NCBI GenBank assembly: GCA_017642965.1
Contig: JAEPOJ010000009.1
Location: 1-64,000 of the forward strand
Direction of reading: 5' to 3'
DNA: 64,000 bases
Origin: Phycisphaerales bacterium
GTDB lineage: Bacteria > Planctomycetota > Phycisphaerae > Phycisphaerales > UBA1924
Shown: in pieces, positions 30,658 through 40,441 of the stretch
Layout of the letters: each line of letters starts with the position of its first letter
Position numbering within the stretch: position 1 is the first letter of the stretch
Notes under the pieces: model-generated
Told to the model about the DNA's origin: nothing
Databases searched by the model: none
The model's input: the letters and a program-made list of their open reading frames with translations, nothing else
Made by a program: the position numbers and the translations under genes

Positions 30658-33618
30658 ATGAGCACCATCGAATCCAGAGGCCGTAACGCCATGAGCAACA
30701 CCGACCCCGGCACGCGCGATCCATACTCGCCGATCACTCCCGCTGATATCGAAGCGCAGGCACAGTTCGCCACGCGACACATCGGCCCTCGGGACAGCGA
30801 TATCGCAGAAATGCTCAGCACGCTCGGTGTCGCCGATATGGATTCATTCATCGCCGAGGTCGTGCCGAGTGACATCCGTCTCGATGCGCTGCTCGATCTC
30901 CCGACCGCTCGCACCGAGTACAAGCTCTGGCACGATCTGCGAGAGATCGCGGAGAAGAACAAGCTGTTCCGATCGTGTATCGGCATGGGTTATGTGGGCA
31001 CGATCACGCCCGCGGTCATCCTCCGCAACGTGCTAGAGAACCCGCAGTGGTACACGCAGTACACGCCGTACCAGCCCGAGACCGCGCAGGGCCGCCTCGA
31101 AGCGCTCCTCAACTTCCAGACCATGATCGCGGACCTCACAGGCCTGCCCCTGGCGAGCTCATCGCTGCTCGACGAGGGCACGGCGGCCGCGGAAGCGGTC
31201 TCGATGGTCGTGAGCATCCTCAAAAACAAGCGGAACACGTTCTACGTCGCCGAAGACTGCCACCCGCAGACCATCGCGGTGGTCAGGACAAGGGCCGAGG
31301 CGATCGGTGTCAAGGTTGAAGTCGCATCTGCGGATTCCTTCGATCTCACCAGCGGCGACGCGGCCGGCATCCTCTTGCAGTACCCCACGAGCGACGGACG
31401 CGTCGAGTGCTACGAATCGCTGACGAAGGCCGCGCACGACAACGGGATGATGGTCGTTGTCGCAACGGACCTGCTCGCGCTCACGATGCTCCGGGCACCG
31501 GGCGAGTGGGGCGCAGACATCTGTGTCGGCAGCGCTCAGCGGTTCGGCGTCCCGATGGGGTTCGGCGGCCCGCACGCGGGCTTCATGTCCACCCACGAAC
31601 AGCACGTACGCAAGATGCCCGGCCGCATCGTCGGGCTATCACGCGACGCCCACGGCGACCCCGCGCTCCGCCTCGCGGTCCAGACCCGTGAGCAGCACAT
31701 CAAGCGCGACCGCGCGACAAGCAACATCTGCACCGCGCAGGTGCTCCTCGCCGTCATCGCCTCGATGTACGGCGTCTATCACGGGCCCGAGGGCATCTCG
31801 GCCATCGCCAAACGCGTGCACGCTCAGGCCCAGACACTGCGCGTCGGGCTGATCGAGCTCGGGCACGAGATCGCTGAATCCATCGTATTCGATACCCTGC
31901 GTGTGAAGGTCAACGGCAGCGCGAAGACCGTGCTGGGCGCGGCTCGCGCTCGTCGCATCAACCTGCGTGACTTCGGCGACGGTACCGTCGGCATCACGCT
32001 CGATGAGACCGCGGACGAGGCGCTGCTGCACGACCTCCTGGAATCCTTCGGCGGCACCGGCGAGGAGGATCTGTCTGAGATGGCGCAGCGGGCCACCCTG
32101 GACATCCCCGAGCCATTCCGTCGCAATACGCCGTTCATGACGCACGAGGTGTTCAACACCCACCGATCAGAAACGGAGATGCTGCGGTACATCACCGAAC
32201 TCCAGTCGCGCGAGCTTTCTCTGGCGCACTCGATGATCCCTCTCGGGTCGTGCACGATGAAGCTCAACGCGACAAGCGAGATGCTGCCGGTCACCTGGCC
32301 CGAGTTTGCGCATATGCACCCGTTCGCGCCGCGTGAGCAGTGGGAGGGGTACGCTGTGCTTTTCGATCAGCTCGAGGCATGGCTCGCGGAGATCACCGGC
32401 TTTGAGGCGGTCTCGCTCATGCCCAACGCGGGCAGCCAGGGCGAGTTCACCGGCTTGCTCACCATCAAGGCCTACCACGAGCACCAGGGTCAGGCCAACC
32501 GCAAGGTCTGTCTCATTCCTGACAGCGCCCACGGGACGAACCCCGCGTCCGCGATCGTCGCGGGCATGAAGGTTGTCGCCGTCAAGACCAACGACAACGG
32601 CGCAATCATGATCGACGACCTCCGCGAGAAGGCCCAGAAGCACGCGGAGGACCTCGGCGCCGCGATGATCACCTACCCGTCAACCTGCGGTGTCTTCGAC
32701 GACAATATCCGCGAGATGATCAGCATCGTCCACGAGTTCGGTGGGCTCGTCTACCTCGACGGCGCCAACATGAACGCCCAGGTCGGGCTCTGCCGCCCGG
32801 GCGACTACGGCGCCGACGTGTGCCACCTGAATCTCCACAAGACGTTCTGCATCCCGCACGGCGGCGGCGGACCGGGCATGGGCCCGATCGGTGTCAATAG
32901 CAAGCTCCGCCCGTACCTGCCGACCCATCCCGTCCGGACCCCCGCGAGCGCCGGCGACCACGCGGTCGGCCCGGTGAGCGCCGCGCCGGAGGGCTCGCCG
33001 AGCATCCTTCCCATTTCGTGGGTCTACATCGCACTCATGGGCACACGCGGGCTCAAGAAGGCGAGCGAGGTTGCGATCCTCAACGCGAACTACATGGTCG
33101 AGCGGCTCAAGGACCACTACCCGGTCATGTTCAAGGGCAGCAAGGGGCGCGTCGCGCACGAGTTCGTGATCGACTGCCGACCGTTCAAGAAGAGCGCCGC
33201 AATCGAGATCGACGACATCGCGAAGCGTCTGATCGATTTCGGGTTCCACGCGCCGACCATGAGCTGGCCCGTGCCCGGGACCCTCATGATCGAGCCCACG
33301 GAGTCGGAATCGAAGGCCGAACTCGATCGGTTCTGCGACGCCCTCATCACGATCCGCGAGGAGATCGCCCAGATCGAACGCGGCGAGATGCCTCAGGACG
33401 ACAACCCGCTGAAGAACGCCCCGCACTCGGTGAAGGCGATCGGATCGGACGAGTGGACCCACCCGTACTCACGCGATGTGGCCGCATACCCCGCGGAGCA
33501 TCTGCGTCGATTCAAGTTCTGGTCACCCGTCGGGCGCGTCGATAACCCGTTCGGCGATCGGAACCTGGTCTGTTCATGCCCGAGCGTTGAAGAGCTGTGC
33601 GCGATCAGCGAGGATTGA
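30658..33618 (+). CDS. gcvP: Glycine dehydrogenase (decarboxylating), single-chain P protein
   Basis: PLP-dependent P protein of the glycine cleavage system. At 986 residues it is the fused form, with both halves (GcvPA-like and GcvPB-like). The PLP lysine is K728 in [31 protein letters not shown] near the N-terminus is the usual opening. ATG 30658 or ATG 30691 may be the start; neither has a strong ribosome site. The other cleavage-system genes (gcvT, gcvH, lpd) are not adjacent. Confidence 0.94.
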   Translation: MSTIESRGRNAMSNTDPGTRDPYSPITPADIEAQAQFATRHIGPRDSDIAEMLSTLGVADMDSFIAEVVPSDIRLDALLDLPTARTEYKLWHDLREIAEKNKLFRSCIGMGYVGTITPAVILRNVLENPQWYTQYTPYQPETAQGRLEALLNFQTMIADLTGLPLASSSLLDEGTAAAEAVSMVVSILKNKRNTFYVAEDCHPQTIAVVRTRAEAIGVKVEVASADSFDLTSGDAAGILLQYPTSDGRVECYESLTKAAHDNGMMVVVATDLLALTMLRAPGEWGADICVGSAQRFGVPMGFGGPHAGFMSTHEQHVRKMPGRIVGLSRDAHGDPALRLAVQTREQHIKRDRATSNICTAQVLLAVIASMYGVYHGPEGISAIAKRVHAQAQTLRVGLIELGHEIAESIVFDTLRVKVNGSAKTVLGAARARRINLRDFGDGTVGITLDETADEALLHDLLESFGGTGEEDLSEMAQRATLDIPEPFRRNTPFMTHEVFNTHRSETEMLRYITELQSRELSLAHSMIPLGSCTMKLNATSEMLPVTWPEFAHMHPFAPREQWEGYAVLFDQLEAWLAEITGFEAVSLMPNAGSQGEFTGLLTIKAYHEHQGQANRKVCLIPDSAHGTNPASAIVAGMKVVAVKTNDNGAIMIDDLREKAQKHAEDLGAAMITYPSTCGVFDDNIREMISIVHEFGGLVYLDGANMNAQVGLCRPGDYGADVCHLNLHKTFCIPHGGGGPGMGPIGVNSKLRPYLPTHPVRTPASAGDHAVGPVSAAPEGSPSILPISWVYIALMGTRGLKKASEVAILNANYMVERLKDHYPVMFKGSKGRVAHEFVIDCRPFKKSAAIEIDDIAKRLIDFGFHAPTMSWPVPGTLMIEPTESESKAELDRFCDALITIREEIAQIERGEMPQDDNPLKNAPHSVKAIGSDEWTHPYSRDVAAYPAEHLRRFKFWSPVGRVDNPFGDRNLVCSCPSVEELCAISED

Positions 33619-34137
33619 TCACGCGTCCGGGCCCATAACAAATGTTCCCCGCTGACGATCTTTGATCGGGCCTGGGAACCTTAGCGCGCGTCCATGGGCC
33701 ACAACCCACACGCCGGGCTCCAGCGTGCCCGTGGCAAAGATCGCCTCATTCAAGTTCTGGAGCGCGTCTGAGCGTTTCATTTCGAACGGTCGCATCGCGC
33801 CGGTCAGGATCACCGGGATCTTGGGGTTGTGGATCGCTTCGTTGAGGAACTCTCCAGTCTCGCACAGCGTATCTGTGCCGTGCAGGATGATGATTCCTGC
33901 GCAGTCGGCGGGGTCATCGAGCAGCTCCACCGCTCCAAGGATCCGCTGACGGTCCGTGTCCGTCAGTTCCAGCGAATCCTTCTGCATCAGCTGCAGCGTG
34001 TTGATGTTCGTGTTCTCAAGCCGGAGCAGTCGCAGCATCTCCTGAACGATCGACGCCCGATTGGACAGCGTCCCGGCGTGCTCGTCGTAGGTTTTCTCGA
34101 TGGTACCGCCGGTCGAAATGAGCGTGATCTGTCGCAT
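33619..34137 (-). CDS. Short asparaginase-domain protein
   Basis: 172 residues, about half a normal L-asparaginase (roughly 330). It has the N-terminal domain with both catalytic threonine motifs, STGGTIEKTY and LHGTDTL, plus LTGAMRPFEMKRSDA, but the C-terminal domain is missing. The stop is directly adjacent to the gcvP stop (convergent). No remnant of the missing domain is visible in the flanks, so it looks like a true short family rather than a recent truncation. Asparaginase activity would need a dimer and is not certain. Confidence 0.72.
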   Translation of the reverse strand: MRQITLISTGGTIEKTYDEHAGTLSNRASIVQEMLRLLRLENTNINTLQLMQKDSLELTDTDRQRILGAVELLDDPADCAGIIILHGTDTLCETGEFLNEAIHNPKIPVILTGAMRPFEMKRSDALQNLNEAIFATGTLEPGVWVVAHGRALRFPGPIKDRQRGTFVMGPDA

Positions 34138-34142
34138 CTGCG

Positions 34143-34150
34143 TAAGATTA
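34143..34150. promoter_or_regulatory. Overlapping divergent -10 elements
   Basis: TAAGAT on the + strand (34143-34148) faces the sulfotransferase gene. TAATCT on the - strand (34150-34145) ends 7 nt before the asparaginase ATG at 34137, another likely leaderless start. Confidence 0.42.
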
Positions 34151-34197
34151 TCCCCGTTTTACGACGATGTCTGTGTCTCGGTGAGGAGGATGTTCGC

Positions 34198-35712
34198 ATG
34201 CCGATCATGAGTCTGAAAGATGCCTACGAGCAGGCCAAGGGCCTGCACGATCAGGGATCTTATCGGTCCGCACTCCGCAGCGCTGAGGTCCTCTACAAGC
34301 AGAAGCCCTTTCATCCACCGATCATCGCCCTGTACGTGAGTTGCCTCATCCGGGTGCAGCAGAGCGAGCTCGGCGTCCGGATCGCCAAGCGGGCCCTGAG
34401 GAACATCTCCAACAAGCCGCACCGCTCGATGATCCTCACCAACCTCAGCGACGGGATGACACAGTCGGGCCAGATCGACGAAGCGATCGAGATCGTTCGC
34501 CAGGAACTCGAGTCCCAGCCTGACAACACGGCCCTGCTCGGCTCAATGTGCCACATGCTCATGATGCGCAACGATCGCGATGAGGTGGTCAGAGTCATTG
34601 AGGATCACCGCGAGCGTGGCCTCGAGTCCCTGAACCTCGCCGCGGTCTACGGGCGAGCCCTGCTGCGAACTGACCGACGTGACGAGGCGATCGATTACAT
34701 CAAGGACGTCTTCGAGCGCTTCCCCGATGAGCCGGACTCAAATAAGCACATCGCCTACAACACGCTCGGTCAGCTCCTCGACAAGGCAAAGCGGTACGAC
34801 GAGGCCATGGAGGCCTTCCGGGCGAGCAAAGAGCTGATGAAGCCACAGTTCGATGCGAGGCGTCTCGAGAACACCCTGGAGAGTGTCCGCGATTGCTGGA
34901 CGTCTGAGCGATTCGCGAATGCCCCGCAGCGGCCTCAGCCGACCGGCCCGCGCCCCGTGTTCATCGTGGGGATGCCGAGGTCCGGAACAACCCTCACCGA
35001 GCAGATCATCGATGCCCATCCCCGCGGCTTCGGAGCGGGCGAACTGGGGCTGATCAACGACCTCTTCCGAGAGCTCGCGATCGACCCGGACAACCCCTAC
35101 GGCACAGCGCCAGATCAGTACGACGGCGAGGCGCTCGCAAACGCCGCTGCCGAGTACCGCGAGCGTACCCGTGAGCTTGCTGGTGAGCAGGATGTGGATG
35201 TCATCGTGGATAAGGCGCCGCTCAACTGCCTGAGTCTCGGCTTCATCGCGCTCGCATTCCCAGACGCCCACATCATCCACTGCCACCGTGATCCGCGTGA
35301 CAACTGCCTCTCGTGCTATTTCCAGCTTCTCAACGCTGGCCACAGCTACAGCTTCGACCTGAACTGGTGCGGGCAGTATTACCGGTACTACCGGTCGATG
35401 ATGGAGCACTACCGCAGCCTTCTTGCGAGCCCGAAGGTCGATATGCCGATCTTTGAGAACGATTACGAAGGCATGGTGGCGGATCAGGAAGCCCGCACAC
35501 GCCAGATCCTGGACTTCATTGGTCTGCCGTTTGACGATGCGTGCCTCGATTTCCACACCACCGGGCGCGTCGCGGTGACCCTCAGCAACGATCAGGTCCG
35601 CCAGCCGATCTATACCAGCTCGACAAAGCGGTACGAACGGTACGCGTCGCACCTCGGGCCCCTGATTGAGGGTCTTGGTGATCTGGTTGTGAACGAGCCG
35701 ACGCGCGATTGA
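34198..35712 (+). CDS. TPR-repeat sulfotransferase 1
   Basis: 504 residues. TPR-like repeats fill about residues 1-240. A PAPS-dependent sulfotransferase domain follows, with 5'-phosphosulfate loop VGMPRSGTTLTEQIIDAHP near 258-276 and 3'-phosphate motif HCHRDPRDNCLSCYFQ. The C-terminal STKRYERYASHLGPL is typical of the family, related to tyrosylprotein sulfotransferases. Acceptor unknown. GAGGAGG sits 7-8 nt before ATG 34198. Three related genes lie at 35769, 40442 and 41904. Confidence 0.85.
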   Translation: MPIMSLKDAYEQAKGLHDQGSYRSALRSAEVLYKQKPFHPPIIALYVSCLIRVQQSELGVRIAKRALRNISNKPHRSMILTNLSDGMTQSGQIDEAIEIVRQELESQPDNTALLGSMCHMLMMRNDRDEVVRVIEDHRERGLESLNLAAVYGRALLRTDRRDEAIDYIKDVFERFPDEPDSNKHIAYNTLGQLLDKAKRYDEAMEAFRASKELMKPQFDARRLENTLESVRDCWTSERFANAPQRPQPTGPRPVFIVGMPRSGTTLTEQIIDAHPRGFGAGELGLINDLFRELAIDPDNPYGTAPDQYDGEALANAAAEYRERTRELAGEQDVDVIVDKAPLNCLSLGFIALAFPDAHIIHCHRDPRDNCLSCYFQLLNAGHSYSFDLNWCGQYYRYYRSMMEHYRSLLASPKVDMPIFENDYEGMVADQEARTRQILDFIGLPFDDACLDFHTTGRVAVTLSNDQVRQPIYTSSTKRYERYASHLGPLIEGLGDLVVNEPTRD

Positions 35713-35768
35713 GCGTACACTACCCTGCCCGGCATTGAACCCGCCGGGGAGTTCTTTCGGAGTGAATC

Positions 35769-37298
35769 ATGCAGCAACAAGCACAAGCGAAGCAGCCAAC
35801 CCCCGCTCAGGTCTTTGAGGAGGCACACAAGCTGCTCCGCGTGGGCGACGTCTTCGAAGCGTCACGCCGTGCGGGCAAGCTCCGGGCACACTTCCCCGAC
35901 GATATCCCGATCCTGGCGCTCCACGGGCTGGTGCTCGCCAAGCTTGGCGTCCACGCGCAGGCGCTCAGCGACCTCATCCGCGCTGCGCAGATGACCGAGG
36001 ACGCGCTGAAGAAGGACGACGAGGGCAACCCGGCACGCCCACGCATCGTGGACCAGCTGGTCCGTCTGAGCGTGCAGATCTGCCGCTCATCGATGCAGAT
36101 CGACGAAGCGCCTGCCGCAGAGGAAGCTATCGAGAACGCCTTGCACTGGGACCCAGAACGATCAGACGCGATCGCCGCGAAGGCGGAGATGCTGGCGATG
36201 CAGGGAAAGCAAGAAGAGGCCCTCAAGATCATCGCGCAGGGATTCAAGGACAAGCTCGAGACCATGCCGCTGGTGCTCGCCAAGGCACGCGTGCTGCTGA
36301 TGAATGAAACGCCCGATGAATCGGCCCTGCGAGAGATCATCCCCGAGCTTGAGAACGAGGCGAGCGTCTCCGGACTGCCCGCGCTCGACCTGGGCGACCT
36401 GCTTAGGACCATGGGAGAAGCGCACGACCGCCTCGGTGAGCACGACAACGCGTTCAATGCATACCGGCGCGCCGCACGCCTCCGCCGGGGCAAGTACGAG
36501 CCGCGTTCCTACACCATGATGACCACGAAGGTCATCACGGACTGGTCGCTCGATCGTATGGGCAAGGTCCTCAAGCCCGAGCCGATCGAGGCGCCCCACA
36601 CGCTCATTCTGGGCGCCCCACACTCGGGCACCGAGCAGCTCGCAACGATGCTCGCCCAGCTCGGCGACGTGAATAACGTGGGGCCGCTCGAGACACTCGC
36701 TGCGGTATGCGCTCAGCACCTCGGCGCACGCCAGGGCGTGCTTCGGCCAGTCCCCTTCGAGCCCCAGAAACTCCGGCGCACGCAGCTTGAGGACGCTGGG
36801 AAATCCTACGTGATGCAGGTCCGCGCCCTCTCAGGCGACCCGGTCTCCATGTGCCTCGATACCCACCCGCTCAATATCCCGCACGCCGGCGCGGCGGCGA
36901 TGATGCTCCCGGGCATCAACATCGTGCTCTGCAGGCGTGACCCACTCGAGTCGACCCTCGCCTGCTACTGCAGCGCCATGCCCGGCAACCACCCGTACGC
37001 GGGCGAGCTCATCGACGCGGCCGGATTCGTCGCGGACAGCAACCGCATGCTCGACCACTGGGCGAAGATCCTTTCTGATGAGAAGATCGGCGCGAACATC
37101 GTCGAGGTCCAGTACAACGAGCTCGTCGAGAACCCCGCGAAGACGGCGGCACGTGTCGCGCGCGATCTCGGCCTGGATGCCAGGGCAACCGGCGTCAAGC
37201 ACATTCCCGAGTTCCCGTCTGGGCCCGCGACGCACCCGGAGGACTTCAAGAACTACACGCGCCAGATCCGCGACCTGCTCGAGCCCGCGGAGGCCTGA
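35769..37298 (+). CDS. TPR-repeat sulfotransferase-like protein 2, degenerate
   Basis: 509 residues; TPR-like repeats then a sulfotransferase-like domain. The phosphosulfate loop is altered to LGAPHSGTEQLATMLAQ (His for the conserved Arg, Glu for Thr). The second motif is CRRDPLESTLACYCSAMPG. PAPS binding is therefore doubtful and it may be a non-catalytic partner of the neighbouring enzyme. A -10-like TACACT at 35716-35721 and GGAG 6 nt before the ATG give it its own leader. Confidence 0.72.
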   Translation: MQQQAQAKQPTPAQVFEEAHKLLRVGDVFEASRRAGKLRAHFPDDIPILALHGLVLAKLGVHAQALSDLIRAAQMTEDALKKDDEGNPARPRIVDQLVRLSVQICRSSMQIDEAPAAEEAIENALHWDPERSDAIAAKAEMLAMQGKQEEALKIIAQGFKDKLETMPLVLAKARVLLMNETPDESALREIIPELENEASVSGLPALDLGDLLRTMGEAHDRLGEHDNAFNAYRRAARLRRGKYEPRSYTMMTTKVITDWSLDRMGKVLKPEPIEAPHTLILGAPHSGTEQLATMLAQLGDVNNVGPLETLAAVCAQHLGARQGVLRPVPFEPQKLRRTQLEDAGKSYVMQVRALSGDPVSMCLDTHPLNIPHAGAAAMMLPGINIVLCRRDPLESTLACYCSAMPGNHPYAGELIDAAGFVADSNRMLDHWAKILSDEKIGANIVEVQYNELVENPAKTAARVARDLGLDARATGVKHIPEFPSGPATHPEDFKNYTRQIRDLLEPAEA

Positions 37299-37307
37299 GC
37301 CGCCGCA

Positions 37308-37961
37308 TCACCGGCAGCCGCACCCCGACTTCCCGCAGCCGCCATCGCCGCAGGGCTCGGGCATGGGCGCGGGGCCGAGCAACTTCTCGATCTTCGCGTT
37401 CAGGTACCACGCGTGATGTTCGAGGTGGTAGCAGTTGTAGTTCGCGATCTCACGCGCGGTCATCGGGCCGTTGATCGGGTGCATCCCTTGGCGTGACCAG
37501 TGATCGTCTTCCAGCTGCATGAGCAGGGCACACAACCAGTTGCGCGTGGTGTGAATCATGGCGAGATCACCGCCCATCGGGGGCAGCAGCGTGGAACCCT
37601 CGGTGCATCCGTAGATCCCGCCGTCGATGAACGCGTGCTCATCCCAGAGCGTGAGCTCGGGGTTGTCCTCGGCGAGGACCTTGCGAATCCGGTGAGCGAG
37701 GACGAGCTCCGCGTCAGCCAGGTGACCGATCAGCACCCGGATCGGCCAGATGCCCACACCCGCGTCCTCGAGCCACGCCTGCAAAACCTGCTCCTGAGAG
37801 AGCTCGACCACGCGCGGGTCGAACAGCTCGAGCCCGAGACGCATGCGGGCACACAGCGACGCCGCGTCGAGATCCTTGATCTCGCGCATGCGAGGGCGGG
37901 GCGAATCGAAGGCGCTGGGGAGGGTGTCAGAACTTGTGGATTGGGTGTCAGCGGTAGTCAT
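37308..37961 (-). CDS. DinB-family protein with cysteine-rich tail
   Basis: 217 residues. The four-helix DinB/YfiT fold is suggested by IGHLADAELVLAHRIRKVL, MIHTTRNWL and the metal-ligand helix NYNCYHLEHHAWYLNAKI. Members are often thiol (bacillithiol, mycothiol or glutathione) transferases or metal-binding proteins of unknown role. The extreme C-terminus is unusual: EPCGDGGCGKSGCGCR, four cysteines in 16 residues. The start at 37961 follows a -10-like TACAAT by 5 nt. Confidence 0.68.
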   Translation of the reverse strand: MTTADTQSTSSDTLPSAFDSPRPRMREIKDLDAASLCARMRLGLELFDPRVVELSQEQVLQAWLEDAGVGIWPIRVLIGHLADAELVLAHRIRKVLAEDNPELTLWDEHAFIDGGIYGCTEGSTLLPPMGGDLAMIHTTRNWLCALLMQLEDDHWSRQGMHPINGPMTAREIANYNCYHLEHHAWYLNAKIEKLLGPAPMPEPCGDGGCGKSGCGCR

Positions 37962-37966
37962 GCGCA

Positions 37967-37972
37967 ATTGTA
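37967..37972 (-). promoter_or_regulatory. -10-like hexamer TACAAT before the DinB gene
   Basis: Read on the - strand, TACAAT ends 5 nt before ATG 37961. The DinB gene is thus probably transcribed leaderless on its own as well as from upstream nadB. Confidence 0.48.
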
Positions 37973-37983
37973 GCGCACCACGC

Positions 37984-38562
37984 TCACCGGTTCGGGAGGA
38001 ACCACCGCAACCGGTAGTTGTAATCCTCGAAAACCACATCGATGCCGATCCAGTAGAGCCCGTCGTGCGTTTTGTTGGGCAACCGCAGCCGGAAGACGTT
38101 GCGGCCGATGGTCTCGTAATACACGCCGGGGGTGAACTCACCCATCGGCATGAAGTAAAAGAGGCGCCCGATGTCGCGCTGCCGGTTGACCAGCTCGTCA
38201 AACGCGAGCCCCGGATCGAGCCCCCGCTCAACAAACTCATCCCGCGTTCGCTCAGAGAGCAACTGCTCGAGGAAGAGCTCCCGCTCGCCGTTGCCCACGG
38301 TGGTCACGATGTGGGTCATGAGCTGGCGCACCGACTTGGAATACAGGGTGACCGTGCCGTCCTCATCCTCGACCCGGATACCCTCGTCGGGTGTACGCAG
38401 AAAATCGGGGAGGGGGCGCGACTCACGCTTTGGGGGGATTCCAGACTGGGCCCCTTCCAGACCCACCAGCAGCCCGGATTGCGAAACGATCCGCTCATAC
38501 CGGCACCCGCCTACGGGGCTGAGAACGATCAGGAGGGCGGCTGTCAGGAGTCGCAGGGTCAT
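37984..38562 (-). CDS. Hypothetical lipoprotein
   Basis: 192 residues. A signal peptide ends in a lipobox-like SPVGGC with the lipidated Cys near residue 20. The rest (SVRQLMTHIVTTVGNGERE, GLYWIGIDVVFEDYNYRLRW) matches no family recognised here. Its ATG overlaps the nadB stop by 4 bp, so it is co-translated with nadB although a role in NAD synthesis is not apparent. Confidence 0.65.
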   Translation of the reverse strand: MTLRLLTAALLIVLSPVGGCRYERIVSQSGLLVGLEGAQSGIPPKRESRPLPDFLRTPDEGIRVEDEDGTVTLYSKSVRQLMTHIVTTVGNGERELFLEQLLSERTRDEFVERGLDPGLAFDELVNRQRDIGRLFYFMPMGEFTPGVYYETIGRNVFRLRLPNKTHDGLYWIGIDVVFEDYNYRLRWFLPNR

Positions 38563-40331
38563 GGGCTATCCGATACGCTCGGATTGACCTCCGGTTCGGC
38601 CCGAACCGCAACGCTCCCCGAACTCTTCGACCCCGGAACGCTGATGCTCGGCGTGTGTTTCGGGTGCTCGACCCCGCGGGTCCAGACCACGTGCTCAAAG
38701 CAACGCGATCGGTCCTGATCAGACGGCTCGCTGTCCAGCGTGTGGGTGCCGATCGAGCAGGTGCGATGAAGCGCGGCTCGTGTGATCATGGCGCCCGTGG
38801 TCAGCATGTTCTGCACCTCCCAGCCGTCGGGAGTCTCGAAGACCTTATCGAGCGTATATCGGGCCCAGAAGTCCAACATGTCGCACGCGTCCTCGAGGCG
38901 CGTCCTGTTCCGTTCTACGCCGGCGTTGATCCACATGCAGGATCGCAGCGAGGATCGCACATCATCAAGATCGAGCTCCGCGTGCCCGGATTCATCGATG
39001 GCTGAGACGATCGAGCTGGGCGTGACCGGCCCCGCGTCGGCGCGGACCGCCGCTTGCTCGCCCGCGATCGCGCCCATGACCAACCCCTCAAGCAGCGAGT
39101 TGGAAGCGAGCCGGTTCGCGCCATGAAGCCCGGTACACGAAACCTCGCCGATGGCCAGCAGATTGGGCACGTTGGTCCGCGTCTGAAGATCCGTGCGCAC
39201 GCCCCCGATCGTGTAATGAGCCGCTGGATGGACCGGGATCAGGTCCTCTCCCGGATCGATCTCGAACGAACGCAGCGTGGAATAGATGCCCGGGAATCGC
39301 TCTGGGAAGTGCTTGATGTGACGGCAGTCCAGCCACACGTGCTTGCCGCCCTGCTGTGCGATCTGTCGCACGATCGCTCGGGCCACGACATCGCGCGGGG
39401 CGAGTTCGGCCAGCTCATGGATGGCGGGCATAAACCGATTGCCGGCGTGATCGAGAAGATGCGCACCCTCGCCCCGCACCGCTTCGGAGATCAGCGCTCG
39501 CGCGGCGCCCGGCACATACAGCGTTGTCGGATGGAACTGCACAAACTCCATGTCGGCCAGCTGGGCCCCCGCGCGGTACGCGATCGCGATACCGTCTGCG
39601 GTAGCAACACGCGGGTTGCTCGTCTCGCGAAACAGCTGGCCCGCGCCGCCCATCGCGAGGATCGTTGTCCGCGACCAGATTACTTGGAGTCCATACTTCG
39701 GGTGCCAGGTCATCGCGCCCAGCACGGGAGAGCCCGGCTCCGGGCTCATCGTCAGCAGGTCGATGACGAAGCATTGATCGAAGAGGCGGATGTTCTCGTG
39801 CGATTGCGTCCGTTCGATCAGCGTGCGCTGGAGTTCTACACCAGTCGCGTCACCGCCGGCGTGATACACGCGGTGTGCGTTGTGCCCGCCCTCACGGCCG
39901 CGCAGCAAGTGGCCCTCGCTGTCCCGATCGAACCGCATCCCCCAGTCGATGATTTCGTTGATCCGGTCGGGTCCCTTGGAGCAGATGAGTCGAACCGCCT
40001 CCAGATCGCACAACCCAGCGCCCGCGGTCAGGGTGTCCTGGATGTGCGACTCGATGCTGTCGCCTTCCGTCGCACCCCGCTGCAGCACGGTCGCCACGCC
40101 CCCCTGCGCCCACGCGGTGTTCGTCACATCGAGCTTGTCCTTCGCGCAGACAATGACCTGACCGTTGTGCGCCGCGCCGATCGCGCTGCGCAGCCCAGCG
40201 ACTCCGGAGCCGAGCACCAACGTGTCGCAGAAAATCTGCGGAAGAAGACCAGTGCGGAATGGTATGAGGTATCTTCGTGACTCAAAGTTACTGTTCAACG
40301 CACGCTCCGGGCTTCGGGCGTCCCCACGCAT
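38559..40331 (-). CDS. nadB: L-aspartate oxidase
   Basis: Flavoenzyme making iminoaspartate, the first step of de novo NAD synthesis with NadA. FAD motif LGSGVAGLRSAIGAA near residue 40; REGGHNAHRVYHAGGDATG, HPTTLYVPGAARALISEAVRGEG and HPAAHYTIGGVRTD are signature stretches. 590 residues, with about 40 more at the C-terminus than E. coli NadB. ATG 40331 is used; a -10-like TAGAAT lies about 20 nt upstream. No nadA or nadC is in the window. Confidence 0.92.
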   Translation of the reverse strand: MRGDARSPERALNSNFESRRYLIPFRTGLLPQIFCDTLVLGSGVAGLRSAIGAAHNGQVIVCAKDKLDVTNTAWAQGGVATVLQRGATEGDSIESHIQDTLTAGAGLCDLEAVRLICSKGPDRINEIIDWGMRFDRDSEGHLLRGREGGHNAHRVYHAGGDATGVELQRTLIERTQSHENIRLFDQCFVIDLLTMSPEPGSPVLGAMTWHPKYGLQVIWSRTTILAMGGAGQLFRETSNPRVATADGIAIAYRAGAQLADMEFVQFHPTTLYVPGAARALISEAVRGEGAHLLDHAGNRFMPAIHELAELAPRDVVARAIVRQIAQQGGKHVWLDCRHIKHFPERFPGIYSTLRSFEIDPGEDLIPVHPAAHYTIGGVRTDLQTRTNVPNLLAIGEVSCTGLHGANRLASNSLLEGLVMGAIAGEQAAVRADAGPVTPSSIVSAIDESGHAELDLDDVRSSLRSCMWINAGVERNRTRLEDACDMLDFWARYTLDKVFETPDGWEVQNMLTTGAMITRAALHRTCSIGTHTLDSEPSDQDRSRCFEHVVWTRGVEHPKHTPSISVPGSKSSGSVAVRAEPEVNPSVSDSP

Positions 40332-40381
40332 GGGAACCGGGGTAGAGCATATTCTACGCGGGAAACGCCCCTGAAAGGGTC

Positions 40382-40387
40382 TACCAT
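40382..40387 (+). promoter_or_regulatory. Candidate -10 TACCAT upstream of sulfotransferase 3
   Basis: TACCAT ends 54 nt before the ATG at 40442, so this gene has a leader, unlike the leaderless group. The 110-bp gap to nadB holds both divergent promoters. Confidence 0.35.
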
Positions 40388-40441
40388 TCCCCCTGAGACT
40401 GTCATTGATCGAGCTATCCCCAGGGAGCGTTCAGACCAGAT

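Noticed and set aside
33829-34197. Longer start of TPR-sulfotransferase 1
   Set aside because: The frame is open back to 33829, but these codons run antisense to the asparaginase; the ATG at 34198 has a clear GAGGAGG.
39054-40280. A 408-codon open frame on the + strand
   Set aside because: Antisense to nadB, with no recognisable motif and no ribosome site.
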